Positions 8,160-17,055 are shown, counted from the stretch's first letter. The stretch is 52,003 nt of DNA from Syntrophomonas_B sp035447945 (GCA_035447945.1 DAOTHZ010000005.1:1-52003), one strand, 5' to 3'. Numbers and translations: made by a program. Notes: generated by a model not told the origin, from the sequence alone.

Positions 8160-9035
8160 TTACAAACGGCTGATTTCCGCCGGACGAAAACGGTTTTCGG
8201 GTACGGCCAGGGCTGTCTTTACTGCCTCCAGCATAATTTCCCTGTCATCCGGTAAACGTCCGGAAACATTCCAATAATTGGAGACATGATCACTGAGCAC
8301 ATAACTGCCCTCACAATGAAGATGGCTGATTAGCAAGCCGATTTCCTGCAGGGCTTCATGCGGGCTCAACAGGTTGAACTTTCCCTGTTTGTAATCATCG
8401 TAAAGCGGGGTTCCCGGAACCGGGACAAAAGTCCGCAAACGGATGAAATCCGGAGAAAAAGCCGACAACACCCGGGCGCTTTCCAGGGCATGCTCACGCC
8501 ATCTTTCCTTGCCGCCGATCCCCACCAGATAGTATTCGCTGGTATCAATCCCGACCTGTTTCAGTTTCAAGCCGGCCGCAATGATTTCGGCGGAAGTGGT
8601 GCCTTTGCAGATCTTTTGCAGGGTGACATCATCGCCGCTTTCCATGCCGGTATGGACGCGGCTGAGTCCGGCATCTTTCAGCTGCTGCAGTTCTTCCAGA
8701 CTTTTCTTGTTGACAAAGCGCGCTGAACCGTAGACAGTAATGCGCTGCAAGTAAGGAAACAATTGCTTGGCATAAGAGAAAATTTCCACCAATTGAGCGG
8801 TTTTCATGATAATCGTGTTGCCGTCAGGGAAAAACAAAGATTCTACATATTCTCCGTAGTAATCACGCGCAGACCGCAAATCCTCCTTGATCTCCTCGAC
8901 CGGCCGAATTTTAAACCTTGATTCCTTGTACATTGTACAGAAGGTGCATTTGTTGTGCGGGCACCCGATTGTAGCCTGGATCAAGAGGCTGTTGGCTTCG
9001 CTGGGGGGACGGTAAACAGTTCCTTCGTAACGCAT
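8160..9035 (-). CDS. Radical SAM protein, CX4CX2C type
   Basis: A 291-residue radical SAM enzyme. The cluster motif near residue 30 is GCPHNKCTFC, a CX4CX2C variant seen in a clostridial family of about 290 residues rather than the usual CX3CX2C. Further hallmarks are LFFPDGNTIIMK, VYGSARF, VHTGMESGDD and YYLVGIGG, matching the core strands of the SAM barrel. There is no B12-binding domain or SPASM extension. AAGGAG lies 7 nt before the ATG. It is convergent with the DUF1285 gene and divergent from the LytTR regulator. Substrate unknown. Confidence 0.85.
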   Translation of the reverse strand: MRYEGTVYRPPSEANSLLIQATIGCPHNKCTFCTMYKESRFKIRPVEEIKEDLRSARDYYGEYVESLFFPDGNTIIMKTAQLVEIFSYAKQLFPYLQRITVYGSARFVNKKSLEELQQLKDAGLSRVHTGMESGDDVTLQKICKGTTSAEIIAAGLKLKQVGIDTSEYYLVGIGGKERWREHALESARVLSAFSPDFIRLRTFVPVPGTPLYDDYKQGKFNLLSPHEALQEIGLLISHLHCEGSYVLSDHVSNYWNVSGRLPDDREIMLEAVKTALAVPENRFRPAEISRL

Positions 9036-9109
9036 GGGAATACTCCTTTCATGAATATTACTGCATGTAATAAATATTGCTTGGCTGGTAAAAGGTTCTG
9101 AGCAAAATT

Positions 9110-9156
9110 GCGTTAAAGCGTTAAATTATGTTGCTAAATCGGTAAAATCGGTAAAA
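9110..9156. repeat. Two tandem repeats in front of the LytTR regulator
   Basis: GCGTTAAA occurs twice head-to-tail (9110-9117, 9118-9125), and TCGGTAAAA occurs twice head-to-tail (9139-9147, 9148-9156). GCGTTAAA resembles the GTT core of LytTR half-sites, but the 8-bp period is shorter than the spacing normally used. They lie about 100-150 bp upstream of the gene, before an AT-rich stretch containing TATAAT, so autoregulation is plausible. Confidence 0.35.
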
Positions 9157-9258
9157 TTTATTTGTTATTTGGACAGAAAATAGATATATTAAATATAATA
9201 TAGCATTACTGTCGCCGTGATTCCACATTTTTAAGCAAGGATGGGGTGAGGCTGACCG

Positions 9259-10047
9259 ATGGAAGTAAAAGTTTTGATCGTGGATGATGATGAACGGGAG
9301 AGAATCGTTCAGCGTTATGTATTGGAAAACATAAAAGATGTTGAGATCGTCGGAGAAGCCGTCAACGGCCTGGATGCTTTGTTGCTTTGCCAGGAAAAGA
9401 AAATCGATTTGGTTTTACTGGACATAAAAATGTCAGAGATGGACGGTTTTGAAACCGCCAATAAACTGGTCCAGTTGAAGAATCCCCCGCTGTTTGCTTT
9501 TATCACCATGAACAAAGATATGGCAGTTGAGGCGTATGAACTGGGAGCGATCGACTATATTGTCAAACCGATTGAGCAGAACCGGATCGAAAAAACGATT
9601 TCCCGCTCGAAGGCCCAGATTGCCCATCACCATTATATCGACGAATTGGTGAATCACAAATTGCGGGAACGCATCGAAGAGGTGTTAAATCGATATAAAA
9701 ACCAGGAACAATATGCCAAAAAGCTGCCCGTGAGGGAAAAAGGCAAAATTGTACTGCTGAAACCCGAAGATATCGTTTTTTGTGAGAGCCAGGGCAAGAA
9801 AGTGTTGATTAGTACCGTAGATGAAGGCTATTTAAGCAGTTATACGCTGAATGAATTGGAAAATCGCCTTGACCAAAGTTATTTTTTTCGGGCCCATCAG
9901 GCATTTATCGTGAATCTCAATTACATTAAGGAAATTATTAATTTCGGGGAGGGTTCATACCTGCTGAATATGGAAAACTCCCAAAAAAATATCATATTAA
10001 GCAGATCCAGGGCAAAAAACCTCCGGGAAAAACTAGGGATCGGCTAA
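9259..10047 (+). CDS. LytTR-family response regulator
   Basis: A 262-residue two-domain regulator. The receiver domain has DDD, the phosphoacceptor Asp in VLLDIKMSEMDG and the Lys in IVKPIE. After a charged linker (~115-160) comes a LytTR DNA-binding domain: LLKPEDIVFCESQGKKVLI, the YFFRAHQAFIVNLNYI motif and ILSRSRAKNLREKL. Such regulators normally answer to a membrane histidine kinase, but none is adjacent, so it is an orphan in this window. The next genes downstream on the same strand are the AAA+/VWA pair, separated by a 477-bp non-coding stretch, and could be a target. Confidence 0.92.
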   Translation: MEVKVLIVDDDERERIVQRYVLENIKDVEIVGEAVNGLDALLLCQEKKIDLVLLDIKMSEMDGFETANKLVQLKNPPLFAFITMNKDMAVEAYELGAIDYIVKPIEQNRIEKTISRSKAQIAHHHYIDELVNHKLRERIEEVLNRYKNQEQYAKKLPVREKGKIVLLKPEDIVFCESQGKKVLISTVDEGYLSSYTLNELENRLDQSYFFRAHQAFIVNLNYIKEIINFGEGSYLLNMENSQKNIILSRSRAKNLREKLGIG

Positions 10048-10524
10048 GTGTAAACGAGACTGGATTTAAATTTTGCATGGGGAAAAAATCATTCCGTTTA
10101 GGATGAAAAACAAACCGCTCAGGCAACATTATTAGCCTGTTGTCAGTATACCAGGGCACCCGTGGGGGACGCCAAAGGTCATTTCTTAATACCGTTGGAG
10201 GTTAAAAACGATTCGTACCGTAAATAGGCCAATGATTGAATAAACTGCTGCAAATTATCCTCTTATTTCAACAAAATATAATAATATAGAGAAATAAATC
10301 ACAATTTAGTATATAGTTATAAGGGGTAATAATTCGTTACTAATTGAAAAGGAGGAAAGGAGTTTTATAGCTTTCGCTGGTCTGTTCATGGTAATTCAGT
10401 TGACCCGGGCGTTTATAGGGGTGGAACTGAGTAGATGGATTGAGGCTGGTTGAGGAAGAGTTGTCGTGCAAGATGGGGACAAGCGCATTCAATCTTGCAA
10501 CTTTGTTGGATAGGAGGAATGGAA
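10048..10524 (+). other. 477-bp non-coding leader region before AAA+/VWA operon
   Basis: No convincing gene. The first part can form hairpins: CAGGC/GCCTG near 10119-10138, and nested GGC..CCC/GGG..GCC near 10154-10173 followed by AAAGG. An AT-rich block (10258-10340) contains TATAAT-like runs. A strong AAAGGAGGAAAGGAG purine stretch (10349-10363) is not followed by a well-placed start; a 21-codon frame from the ATG at 10388 begins 25 nt after it. The true ribosome site of the AAA+ gene is AGGAGG at 10513-10518. A long 5' leader with RNA structure is possible but unproven. Confidence 0.4.
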
Positions 10525-11736
10525 ATGATTCCATTTTCAAAGCTCGAAAGATATGAGGGCAACGAAACCCTGTTCGATCTGGTTACCATGTCAATCGTAT
10601 CCTCTTTGGTGGGCGAACCTCTGCATATTCATGCTGAAGGTTTAAGAGGCACCGGAAAAACCACCATTATGAGGGCTGCTCGGGGGATCGTTCCCAATAT
10701 CACCAGGATTAAAAACTGTGTCTATAATTGCGACCCGGAACATCCGCATTGTCCGCATCATCGCCATTTGAGTCCGGAAGAAATTGCGGCGATCGGAGTG
10801 GAAGATGTTCCCATGCCGTTTTTGGAGATATCCCATTCAGCCAAGGTCGGGACCATTGCCGGCAGTATTGATTTGGCCCGCTTGACCGATACGGCTCATC
10901 CCGAAGCACAGTTGCTGCCGGGAATTATTCCGCAGGCGCACCGCGGCATTATTTTTATTGATGAAATCAATCGTCTGGCGGATACTTCTCCAGAAATCAC
11001 GGACATTTTATTGGATGTGATGGGCAACAAACCTGGTCATCTGCAAATTGAAGAAGCTGGTTTGCCGGTTGTCGATGTGGAAGTCAGTGTATCGGTGTGG
11101 GCTGCCTCCAACCCGGACGAAGATCCCGGACCGCTGGAAGAAATCAGAAGACAACTCTCGGATCGTTTTGACATGGTTTGCTACATGGGGCGGCCAACGT
11201 CGGTTGATGTTTTGTCCCAGATGCTGAAAGAAAACTCTCATTCCCAGAAGATTAAAAAAGGAAAAGAAATGCATCTCAGCGCCCGGGAAAAAGATGATGT
11301 GTACCGGCAAAACATTATAAAATGGGCCGGACAGTACGAAAAAGCTGATCTGCCTGACTTTCTGCGTAATTATATCGCCCGGCTTTATGTCAAGCATAAT
11401 CTTGAAAGTATCAGAGCCATTGAGGCCATGCAACAGGGAGCAATTTTGTACAGCACAATTAAAAACCGTGACCAAGCCATGATCAGCGATGTTACCCATA
11501 TGATTCCGCAGGTGCTGAAACATCGCGTGGACGGCGATACCCTGATCAAGATGATCAATGATGTGGAAGTCAGAGGATCCCGGGATGGTATACTGAACTT
11601 TAAAAATAAAAAGAATAATCCTGAGAAAAAGAAAGAAGATACTGAATACTTCAATACGGCGGGACGTCCGCTCAAGGATCTCGGCCGCAATGAATTAATC
11701 AATACGGAAAAGACGCTTGCCCCGAAAGAAGGTTAA
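10525..11736 (+). CDS. ChlI/MoxR-like AAA+ ATPase
   Basis: A 403-residue AAA+ protein related to magnesium-chelatase subunit I. It has Walker A GLRGTGKT, Walker B GIIFIDEIN, sensor AASNPDEDPG and SDRFDM. Between Walker A and the next strand is a Cys/His-rich insert (CVYNCDPEHPHCPHHRH) that could bind a metal. ATG 10525 is chosen because AGGAGG lies 6-7 nt upstream; an upstream in-frame TTG at 10450 has no ribosome site. The VWA partner follows after 18 bp, the I/D arrangement of chelatases and MoxR-VWA chaperones. No H-type subunit or porphyrin gene is present, so tetrapyrrole metalation is not supported by context; a metal-insertion or chaperone role is an inference. Confidence 0.85.
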   Translation: MIPFSKLERYEGNETLFDLVTMSIVSSLVGEPLHIHAEGLRGTGKTTIMRAARGIVPNITRIKNCVYNCDPEHPHCPHHRHLSPEEIAAIGVEDVPMPFLEISHSAKVGTIAGSIDLARLTDTAHPEAQLLPGIIPQAHRGIIFIDEINRLADTSPEITDILLDVMGNKPGHLQIEEAGLPVVDVEVSVSVWAASNPDEDPGPLEEIRRQLSDRFDMVCYMGRPTSVDVLSQMLKENSHSQKIKKGKEMHLSAREKDDVYRQNIIKWAGQYEKADLPDFLRNYIARLYVKHNLESIRAIEAMQQGAILYSTIKNRDQAMISDVTHMIPQVLKHRVDGDTLIKMINDVEVRGSRDGILNFKNKKNNPEKKKEDTEYFNTAGRPLKDLGRNELINTEKTLAPKEG

Positions 11737-11754
11737 ACAAGAGGAAGTGTTCCT

Positions 11755-13530
11755 ATGGACAGTGGCTCCGGCAACATAAGCACTGCTACTTCGGTAGGCA
11801 ATTATTTAAATCTTTACCTGGGCCAGGGTCAGGGCGTAAGATTGGGTGACAGCATTGTGGTTAGCCGCAAGGCTCACGCTCGTATGCCTGAAAAAGTTAT
11901 CAAAGGGCAGATCAAAATATTAATTAACAAGGACGCCGGCAAGACGTATCTTGATTATGTGGATGCCGATCAGGTGGTTCACATTGATGTCTACCACAAA
12001 GAGGGAGAGATCGATCCCCGAGATGTAGCCAAAAGCATTTTCTGGGCGCTGGACAACCATTTGCTGGAGGATGAGCCGCAGCTGAAATATGCAGAAGATG
12101 AAAGGTTCAGAATTGTCGCCGACTATGCCAACAAAGTCTTTTTAACCACCAACAGCGGCAAGGGCTTGCTCTATGATCTTTTCCAGGACAAATTGACTCC
12201 TTACAGCGAAGGCGAGGAAGGCTTTGATCATGTGCATATCCTGGCCCGCTTTAATCGCGATGAATATGCCCTGGTCTATGTGATCAGCGAAGCGGTTGAG
12301 GCAGCGATTCTGGCTTCGGATGTCAAACTGGCCAAGGTCCGTAACATCTCTCATGGCAAGGAAAAGAAACAAGAAGAAAATTTTGCCGGCAACATGAAGC
12401 TGCCCTGGAAGAAATTCAAGGGAAGGATCGCTTCCCAATTGCCCGACAAGGAAAATGTCAACGAACTGATTATGAAACTGGCCGAGAAATTCGGCGGAGT
12501 AGAAGAAATTGAAGAGTGGATGGACTGCTATTCTACCAACATCTTTAAACGCAAAGGGGTAGAATACCAAAAAAAAAAGTGGGGCGACGTGGAACATTAT
12601 GTCGAACAGCTTGAAGAATTAGGTCTGATCGAACCGGGGCTCACCGGACGCAAACTTAGTAAACGCGGCGTTTTTTTGCATGATTATATCATCAAGCACA
12701 AAATCGAACTGGAAACCGAAATCAGGCGCAATATGCGCAAGGTCCCGGGAGGAGGAGCCAATCGCTTCCGTAAATACGGCAAAAGTGAGAGCAAACATTC
12801 CCAGGTGGAATTCACCAATTACAACCGTACGGTCAACAATTCGGAGAAGAATTGGTCCGGCAACCTGGCGGTACCGGAAACCGTTATTCAGGCCAAGAAG
12901 AATAATTTTCTGCGCGGCGAAAAGCATTTTACGCTGCAAAAAGAAGATCTGCATTTTTATGATAAAAAAACCTATGTTCCCATTGATATCTGCCTGCTGA
13001 TTGATGCCAGCGGCAGTATGGCCGGGGAGAAACGGCAGGCCGCTTGTTTCCTGGCAGAGCATTTGTTGTTGAGCGGCAAGGAAAAAATTGCCGTGGTCAC
13101 CTTCCAGGAGCATTCCAGTGAGATTGTTGTTCCCTTTACCCGCAATCAGAAACAGTTGAGCAAAGGGCTGGCGACCATCAATCCGGCGGGCTTGACGCCT
13201 CTGGCCAGTGGGATTATGACTGCTTTGAAGCTAATCAAATCGACGCGACTGCGCAATCCCTTGCTGGTATTAATCACCGACGGCATTCCCAATGTTCCCT
13301 TGTGGACCATGGATGCCAAAACAGATGCCATCACCGCTGCCGCTCAATTAAAAGACACCAAGGTTCGTTTTATTTGTATTGGCGTTGAATCAAACCGGAT
13401 CTATCTGGAAAAGCTGGCTAATAAAGCCGGCGGATCCCTCTATCTGGTGGATGATTTAAACAAGGAAAATTTGATCAATATTGTGCGCAATGAAAAGAAG
13501 GCCATCAGCACCTCGGAATTGCAAAGCTGA
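11755..13530 (+). CDS. VWA-domain protein, ChlD/CoxE-like partner of the AAA+ ATPase
   Basis: A 591-residue protein. The C-terminal ~190 residues are a von Willebrand A domain with an intact metal-ion site (LLIDASGSMAG, a DxSxS motif), TPLASG and LVLITDGIPN. The N-terminal ~400 residues are not recognised; they are charged and include a VPGGGANRFRKYG segment reminiscent of ChlD/CobT linkers. There is no signal peptide, so a cytosolic complex with the preceding AAA+ ATPase is expected. GAGGAAG precedes the ATG. A hairpin terminator follows. The substrate of the pair is unknown. Confidence 0.85.
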   Translation: MDSGSGNISTATSVGNYLNLYLGQGQGVRLGDSIVVSRKAHARMPEKVIKGQIKILINKDAGKTYLDYVDADQVVHIDVYHKEGEIDPRDVAKSIFWALDNHLLEDEPQLKYAEDERFRIVADYANKVFLTTNSGKGLLYDLFQDKLTPYSEGEEGFDHVHILARFNRDEYALVYVISEAVEAAILASDVKLAKVRNISHGKEKKQEENFAGNMKLPWKKFKGRIASQLPDKENVNELIMKLAEKFGGVEEIEEWMDCYSTNIFKRKGVEYQKKKWGDVEHYVEQLEELGLIEPGLTGRKLSKRGVFLHDYIIKHKIELETEIRRNMRKVPGGGANRFRKYGKSESKHSQVEFTNYNRTVNNSEKNWSGNLAVPETVIQAKKNNFLRGEKHFTLQKEDLHFYDKKTYVPIDICLLIDASGSMAGEKRQAACFLAEHLLLSGKEKIAVVTFQEHSSEIVVPFTRNQKQLSKGLATINPAGLTPLASGIMTALKLIKSTRLRNPLLVLITDGIPNVPLWTMDAKTDAITAAAQLKDTKVRFICIGVESNRIYLEKLANKAGGSLYLVDDLNKENLINIVRNEKKAISTSELQS

Positions 13531-13573
13531 TACGGGGGCAGTGCTTGTCCGGCCATCATATAAACAGGATGTC

Positions 13574-13625
13574 CAACTCACCCGGGAGACGCGATGATTG
13601 CGTTGCCGGAGTGGGTTTTATTTTT
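13574..13625 (+). terminator. Terminator after VWA gene
   Basis: CACCCGGGAGACGC pairs imperfectly with GCGTTGCCGGAGTG, followed by GGGTTTTATTTTT. Confidence 0.7.
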
Positions 13626-13695
13626 CATAAGGATGCATAATTTAAATTGCCTTCCCGTAATCTTATAGCAGCAATATATAAGGGGAGGGTTTAAG

Positions 13696-14301
13696 ATGCG
13701 CAACACAATGATCGTGGTTTTGGCAATGATTGTGCTGGGAATTTGTCTGCTGAGCGGAGGATGCAGCAGACCGGACCAGAGTGTAATCAGTGAATGGCAG
13801 GAGTTGTTAAAATTTCCGGCGGGTGATCAGCAAGCCGCAAAAGGCGGGAACAATCCCGATATCGCTCCTTTAATTGAAACCGGTACGGGCATGACCGGGG
13901 AGACGATTACCGTGAGCCTGTATTTTGCCGATGCCACCAGACAGCAATTGGTACGGGAGGATCGCGCCATTGCCAAAGTGGAAGGGATTGCCCGGGAGAC
14001 GGTGGAAGAACTGCTTGCGGGACCGGCCAATGCAGAGTCAACGGAGGTTTTTCCGGCTGGCACCAGGCTTCTGGATATCAATCTGAAACCGGACGGTTTA
14101 TGTATCGTTGATCTGAGTTCTGAAGCCTGTCAGGTAACGGATCGATCCCAGGCACAACTGATGGTGGAAGCCATCGCCAAAACCCTGGGACAGTTTCCTG
14201 CCGTACAGGAAGTCACCTTCATGATTAATGGAGAAAAAATAGACAGTATAGGCGGTTATGTGGATCTTTCCGCCCCGATCGGCACTGATTACCAGGCATG
14301 A
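13696..14301 (+). CDS. gerM: GerMN-domain lipoprotein (spore germination GerM-like)
   Basis: A 201-residue exported lipoprotein: MRNTMIVVLAMIVLGICLL followed by SGGC, a signal peptide with lipobox. The mature part is one GerMN domain (VSLYFADATRQQLVRE, VEELLAGP, DINLKPDGLCIVDLS, LGQFPAVQEVTFMINGEKI). Bacillus GerM has two such domains and is needed for sporulation and germination; this version has one. Its position directly upstream of glutamate racemase, with rph, rdgB and a YsnB-like gene further on, repeats the Bacillus racE-gerM-rph-ysnA-ysnB neighbourhood and supports the assignment. GGGGAGG lies 8 nt before the start. Confidence 0.85.
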   Translation: MRNTMIVVLAMIVLGICLLSGGCSRPDQSVISEWQELLKFPAGDQQAAKGGNNPDIAPLIETGTGMTGETITVSLYFADATRQQLVREDRAIAKVEGIARETVEELLAGPANAESTEVFPAGTRLLDINLKPDGLCIVDLSSEACQVTDRSQAQLMVEAIAKTLGQFPAVQEVTFMINGEKIDSIGGYVDLSAPIGTDYQA

Positions 14302-14455
14302 GACGGGTCCTGCAGAAGAACCGCAGGCAATACTGGTACACAGCGTATAAAAGTGATAAAGTAATTATGAATTGGATTGGAAGTCCAGGTTGAACTGGGG
14401 GCTGAGTCCAACCGTCTTCAATAATAAGTCGCAAATTAATTAGAGGTGTTGCATT

Positions 14456-15256
14456 TTGAATGATACCAGACCGATTGGTATTTTCGATTCAGGCGTCGGA
14501 GGCTTGACGGTAGTAAGATCCCTATTGACGCAGCTTCCCGGGGAAAATTTCATCTATTTCGGTGATACAGCTCATCTGCCCTACGGCAATAAAAGCCAGG
14601 CTGAGCTGTTTCAATATGCGCAGGATATTGTGGGGTTTTTACTGCAGCAGCAGGTAAAGGCGATTGTAGTTGCCTGTGGGACCCATTCATCGATTACCCT
14701 GCCCGAGATGGAAGATCGTTGTCCAGTGCCCATTTTAGGCGTGGTCAAGCCCGGGGCTGCCGCCGCCGTCGCCGCCACCCGCAATGGCAGGATCGGCATC
14801 ATTGCCACCCAGGCGAGTGTCAATCAGGGTTCCTACCGGCAGCAGATCGTCTCCCAAGGGGAGTACCAGGTTTTTGCCAGTGCCTGTCCGCGCTTTGTGC
14901 CCTTGGTGGAAGCCGGACATTTTGACGGTGCTGAAGTAGAGGCCGCCGTTGCCGAATACCTGTCTCCTTTGCTCGCAAACGAGATCGATACACTGGTCAT
15001 GGGATGTACCCATTATCCCTTCCTGGCAGAAGCCATTGCCCAATATGCAGGTCCGGGCGTGACGCTGGTCGATCCGGCCATCGATACGATTAAAACACTG
15101 GCCGCGGTATTGCACCGTGACCATCTGTTGGGATCAGCAGCCCTGGGGCAGGGTCGGTTTTTTGTGAGCGGCAATGACCAGTCTTTCTTTCACGCCGGGT
15201 CCATGCTGTTACAGCATCAACTCATCCAAAAGGTTGAGAAAATCAGTTTTGATTAA
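14456..15256 (+). CDS. murI: Glutamate racemase
   Basis: A 266-residue cofactor-independent racemase supplying D-glutamate for peptidoglycan. Motifs: GIFDSGVGGLTVV, YFGDTAHLPYG, the first catalytic Cys in VVACGTHSS, and the second in VMGCTHYPF. The first motif is usually ACNTAS; the Asn after Cys is Gly here. It uses a TTG start (14456) with AGAGGTG 7 nt upstream; the overlapping ATG at 14460 is out of frame. Equivalent to racE in the gerM-rph neighbourhood. Confidence 0.92.
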   Translation: MNDTRPIGIFDSGVGGLTVVRSLLTQLPGENFIYFGDTAHLPYGNKSQAELFQYAQDIVGFLLQQQVKAIVVACGTHSSITLPEMEDRCPVPILGVVKPGAAAAVAATRNGRIGIIATQASVNQGSYRQQIVSQGEYQVFASACPRFVPLVEAGHFDGAEVEAAVAEYLSPLLANEIDTLVMGCTHYPFLAEAIAQYAGPGVTLVDPAIDTIKTLAAVLHRDHLLGSAALGQGRFFVSGNDQSFFHAGSMLLQHQLIQKVEKISFD

Positions 15257-15270
15257 ATCAGGGGGACATG

Positions 15271-16251
15271 ATGAATCATACCATTGGCTTTACAACCAGT
15301 ATCCCGGTTGAGATTATTCTTGCTGCCGGGAGGGTCCCTGTTGATCTCAACAATATCTTTATCACTTCCGGGCAAGCTGCGCAATGGGTGGAAAAGGCGG
15401 AAGAAGCAGGCTATCCGCGCAACAGCTGCGGCTGGATCAAAGGCCTTTATACCGCCGGTCTGCTGACTCAACCGGAAGCAGTCATCGCCGTGATGCACGG
15501 AGATTGCAGCAATACCCAGGCGCTGATGGAGACCATGCAGCTGCGGGGAATACCGATCTTTCCCTTTGCTTATCCGTATGACCGCAGTGCTGACATGTTG
15601 ACGCTGGAAATGGAAAAGCTGATGCGGGTTTTCCAGGTCAGCTGGACACAGGTGGAGGATGTCCGCCGGGATCTGCTGCCGCTGCGGCAACTGTGTCAGG
15701 AATTGGACCGTCTGAGTTGGCAGGAAAACGTGCTGACTGGAGCGGAAAATCATTACTATCTGGTGTGTTCCAGTGACTTTAACGGAGATCCGCAGAAGTA
15801 TGCCCGGGACCTGGAAGAATTTATTGCTCGGGCTCAACTGCGCCGGCCTTTTCAGGACGAAGTCAGGCTGGCTTATATCGGGGTGCCGCCGATATTCACC
15901 AATCTGTATGAATACGTTGAATCATTGCAGGCCCGGGTCGTATATAATGAGATTCAACGCCAGTTTTCCATGCCCTTCGCCTGTCAGGACATCATTGATC
16001 AGTATTTGCAATACACGTATCCTTATGGAGCGTTTGCGCGGCTGGAAGATATTCAGGAACAAATCCACCTGCGTCAGGTAGACGGGATTATTCACTATAC
16101 CCAGACATTTTGTTTCCGCCAGATCGAGGACATGGTGTTTCGGGAAAAGCTTGATCTGCCGATTTTGACCCTGGAAGGGGACAAGCCCGGTCCGTTGGAT
16201 GCGCGCAGCAAGATGCGCATCGAGGCCTTCATCAACATGCTGAAATTTTAA
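15271..16251 (+). CDS. 2-hydroxyacyl-CoA dehydratase-like iron-sulfur protein (HgdB family)
   Basis: A 326-residue protein of the 2-hydroxyacyl-CoA dehydratase D-component family: IGFTTSIPVEIILAAGRVPVD at the N-terminus, NSCGWIKGL (Cys53), MHGDCSNTQ (Cys79), and TFCFRQIED (Cys281). Three Cys at these points are the expected cluster ligands. Only one HgdB-type subunit is present, with one activase next, so this is not an HgdAB heterodimer; single-subunit relatives include the double-cubane cluster proteins. ATG 15271 is preferred over 15268 on spacing to AGGGGG. It sits 12-15 bp after murI and before the activase. Substrate unknown. Confidence 0.8.
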   Translation: MNHTIGFTTSIPVEIILAAGRVPVDLNNIFITSGQAAQWVEKAEEAGYPRNSCGWIKGLYTAGLLTQPEAVIAVMHGDCSNTQALMETMQLRGIPIFPFAYPYDRSADMLTLEMEKLMRVFQVSWTQVEDVRRDLLPLRQLCQELDRLSWQENVLTGAENHYYLVCSSDFNGDPQKYARDLEEFIARAQLRRPFQDEVRLAYIGVPPIFTNLYEYVESLQARVVYNEIQRQFSMPFACQDIIDQYLQYTYPYGAFARLEDIQEQIHLRQVDGIIHYTQTFCFRQIEDMVFREKLDLPILTLEGDKPGPLDARSKMRIEAFINMLKF

Positions 16252-16290
16252 ATTAACAGTATCATCAGATAATGGTCGGAGAGTGAAACC

Positions 16291-17055
16291 ATGCTGGGAA
16301 TGGATCTGGGTTCGCGCAACGTGAAAATAATGGAAATGCAGGATCATGTCATCACTGCGCAGCTGAGCTTTGATACGATCGCGTTTTATCGTTCCTACGG
16401 CAAAACCGGCGCAGGCAACCTGCGCATTGATTTGTCGGAATTGGGTTTGGCCCAAAATCAACCCCTGGTTGCGACCGGTTACGGCAAGGTCAGTGTGCAG
16501 ATCGAAGGGGCCCTCCATCTGCCTGAAATCCAGGCACATGTCAAAGGGGCTGTTTATCAGACCGGCTATCAGGATTTTACGTTGCTGGATATTGGCGGAC
16601 AGGACACTAAAATTGTGAAGGTGCGCGGCGGCCGGGCGGTGGATTTTCTCACCAATGACCGCTGTGCGGCCAGCTCGGGACGTTATCTGGAAAACATGGC
16701 TGGTGTGTTGGGCATTGATTTGGAGGAACTCTCCCGCTACAGTCTCCAACCGGTGGAACTGAATTCAACCTGTGCCATCTTCGGGGAAACGGAAATCATC
16801 GGCAAGATTGTGGAAGGCTATCCCCTCGCAGAACTGGCGGCCGGGATCAACTATTCACTTTATCGCCGTTTTGCCGGGATGCTGGAGAGACTGGCCAGCG
16901 ACCTCATCGTAGTATCCGGAGGGGTGGCCAGGAATGAAGCAATAGTCAACATTATCGCCCGGGAAAGCGACCGCCAGGTGATGTGTTTGCCCGAGGCGCA
17001 GTTTAACGGGGCGCTGGGTGCTTGTATTTACGGATATGAAAAATTTTCAAAGTGA
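16291..17055 (+). CDS. HgdC/BcrAD-type ATP-dependent activator (activase)
   Basis: A 254-residue ASKHA-fold ATPase that would pass electrons, driven by ATP, to the preceding dehydratase-like protein. It has MLGMDLGSRNVKI (phosphate loop 1), LLDIGGQDTKIV (phosphate loop 2), Cys125 in DRCAASSGRYLE and Cys161 in STCAIFGETEI, which in HgdC bridge one [4Fe-4S] cluster across the homodimer, and VVSGGVARNEA (adenosine motif). GGAGAGTG precedes the ATG. The two-gene unit reproduces a dehydratase/activase or DCCP/DCCP-reductase pair. Confidence 0.85.
   Translation: MLGMDLGSRNVKIMEMQDHVITAQLSFDTIAFYRSYGKTGAGNLRIDLSELGLAQNQPLVATGYGKVSVQIEGALHLPEIQAHVKGAVYQTGYQDFTLLDIGGQDTKIVKVRGGRAVDFLTNDRCAASSGRYLENMAGVLGIDLEELSRYSLQPVELNSTCAIFGETEIIGKIVEGYPLAELAAGINYSLYRRFAGMLERLASDLIVVSGGVARNEAIVNIIARESDRQVMCLPEAQFNGALGACIYGYEKFSK

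Noticed and set aside
10148..10180. c-di-GMP (GEMM-I) riboswitch-like stretch (AGGGCACCC .. GGGACGCCAAAGG)
   Set aside because: Only the first conserved segment resembles the aptamer; the second helix and tetraloop receptor parts could not be found. A covariance-model scan would decide.
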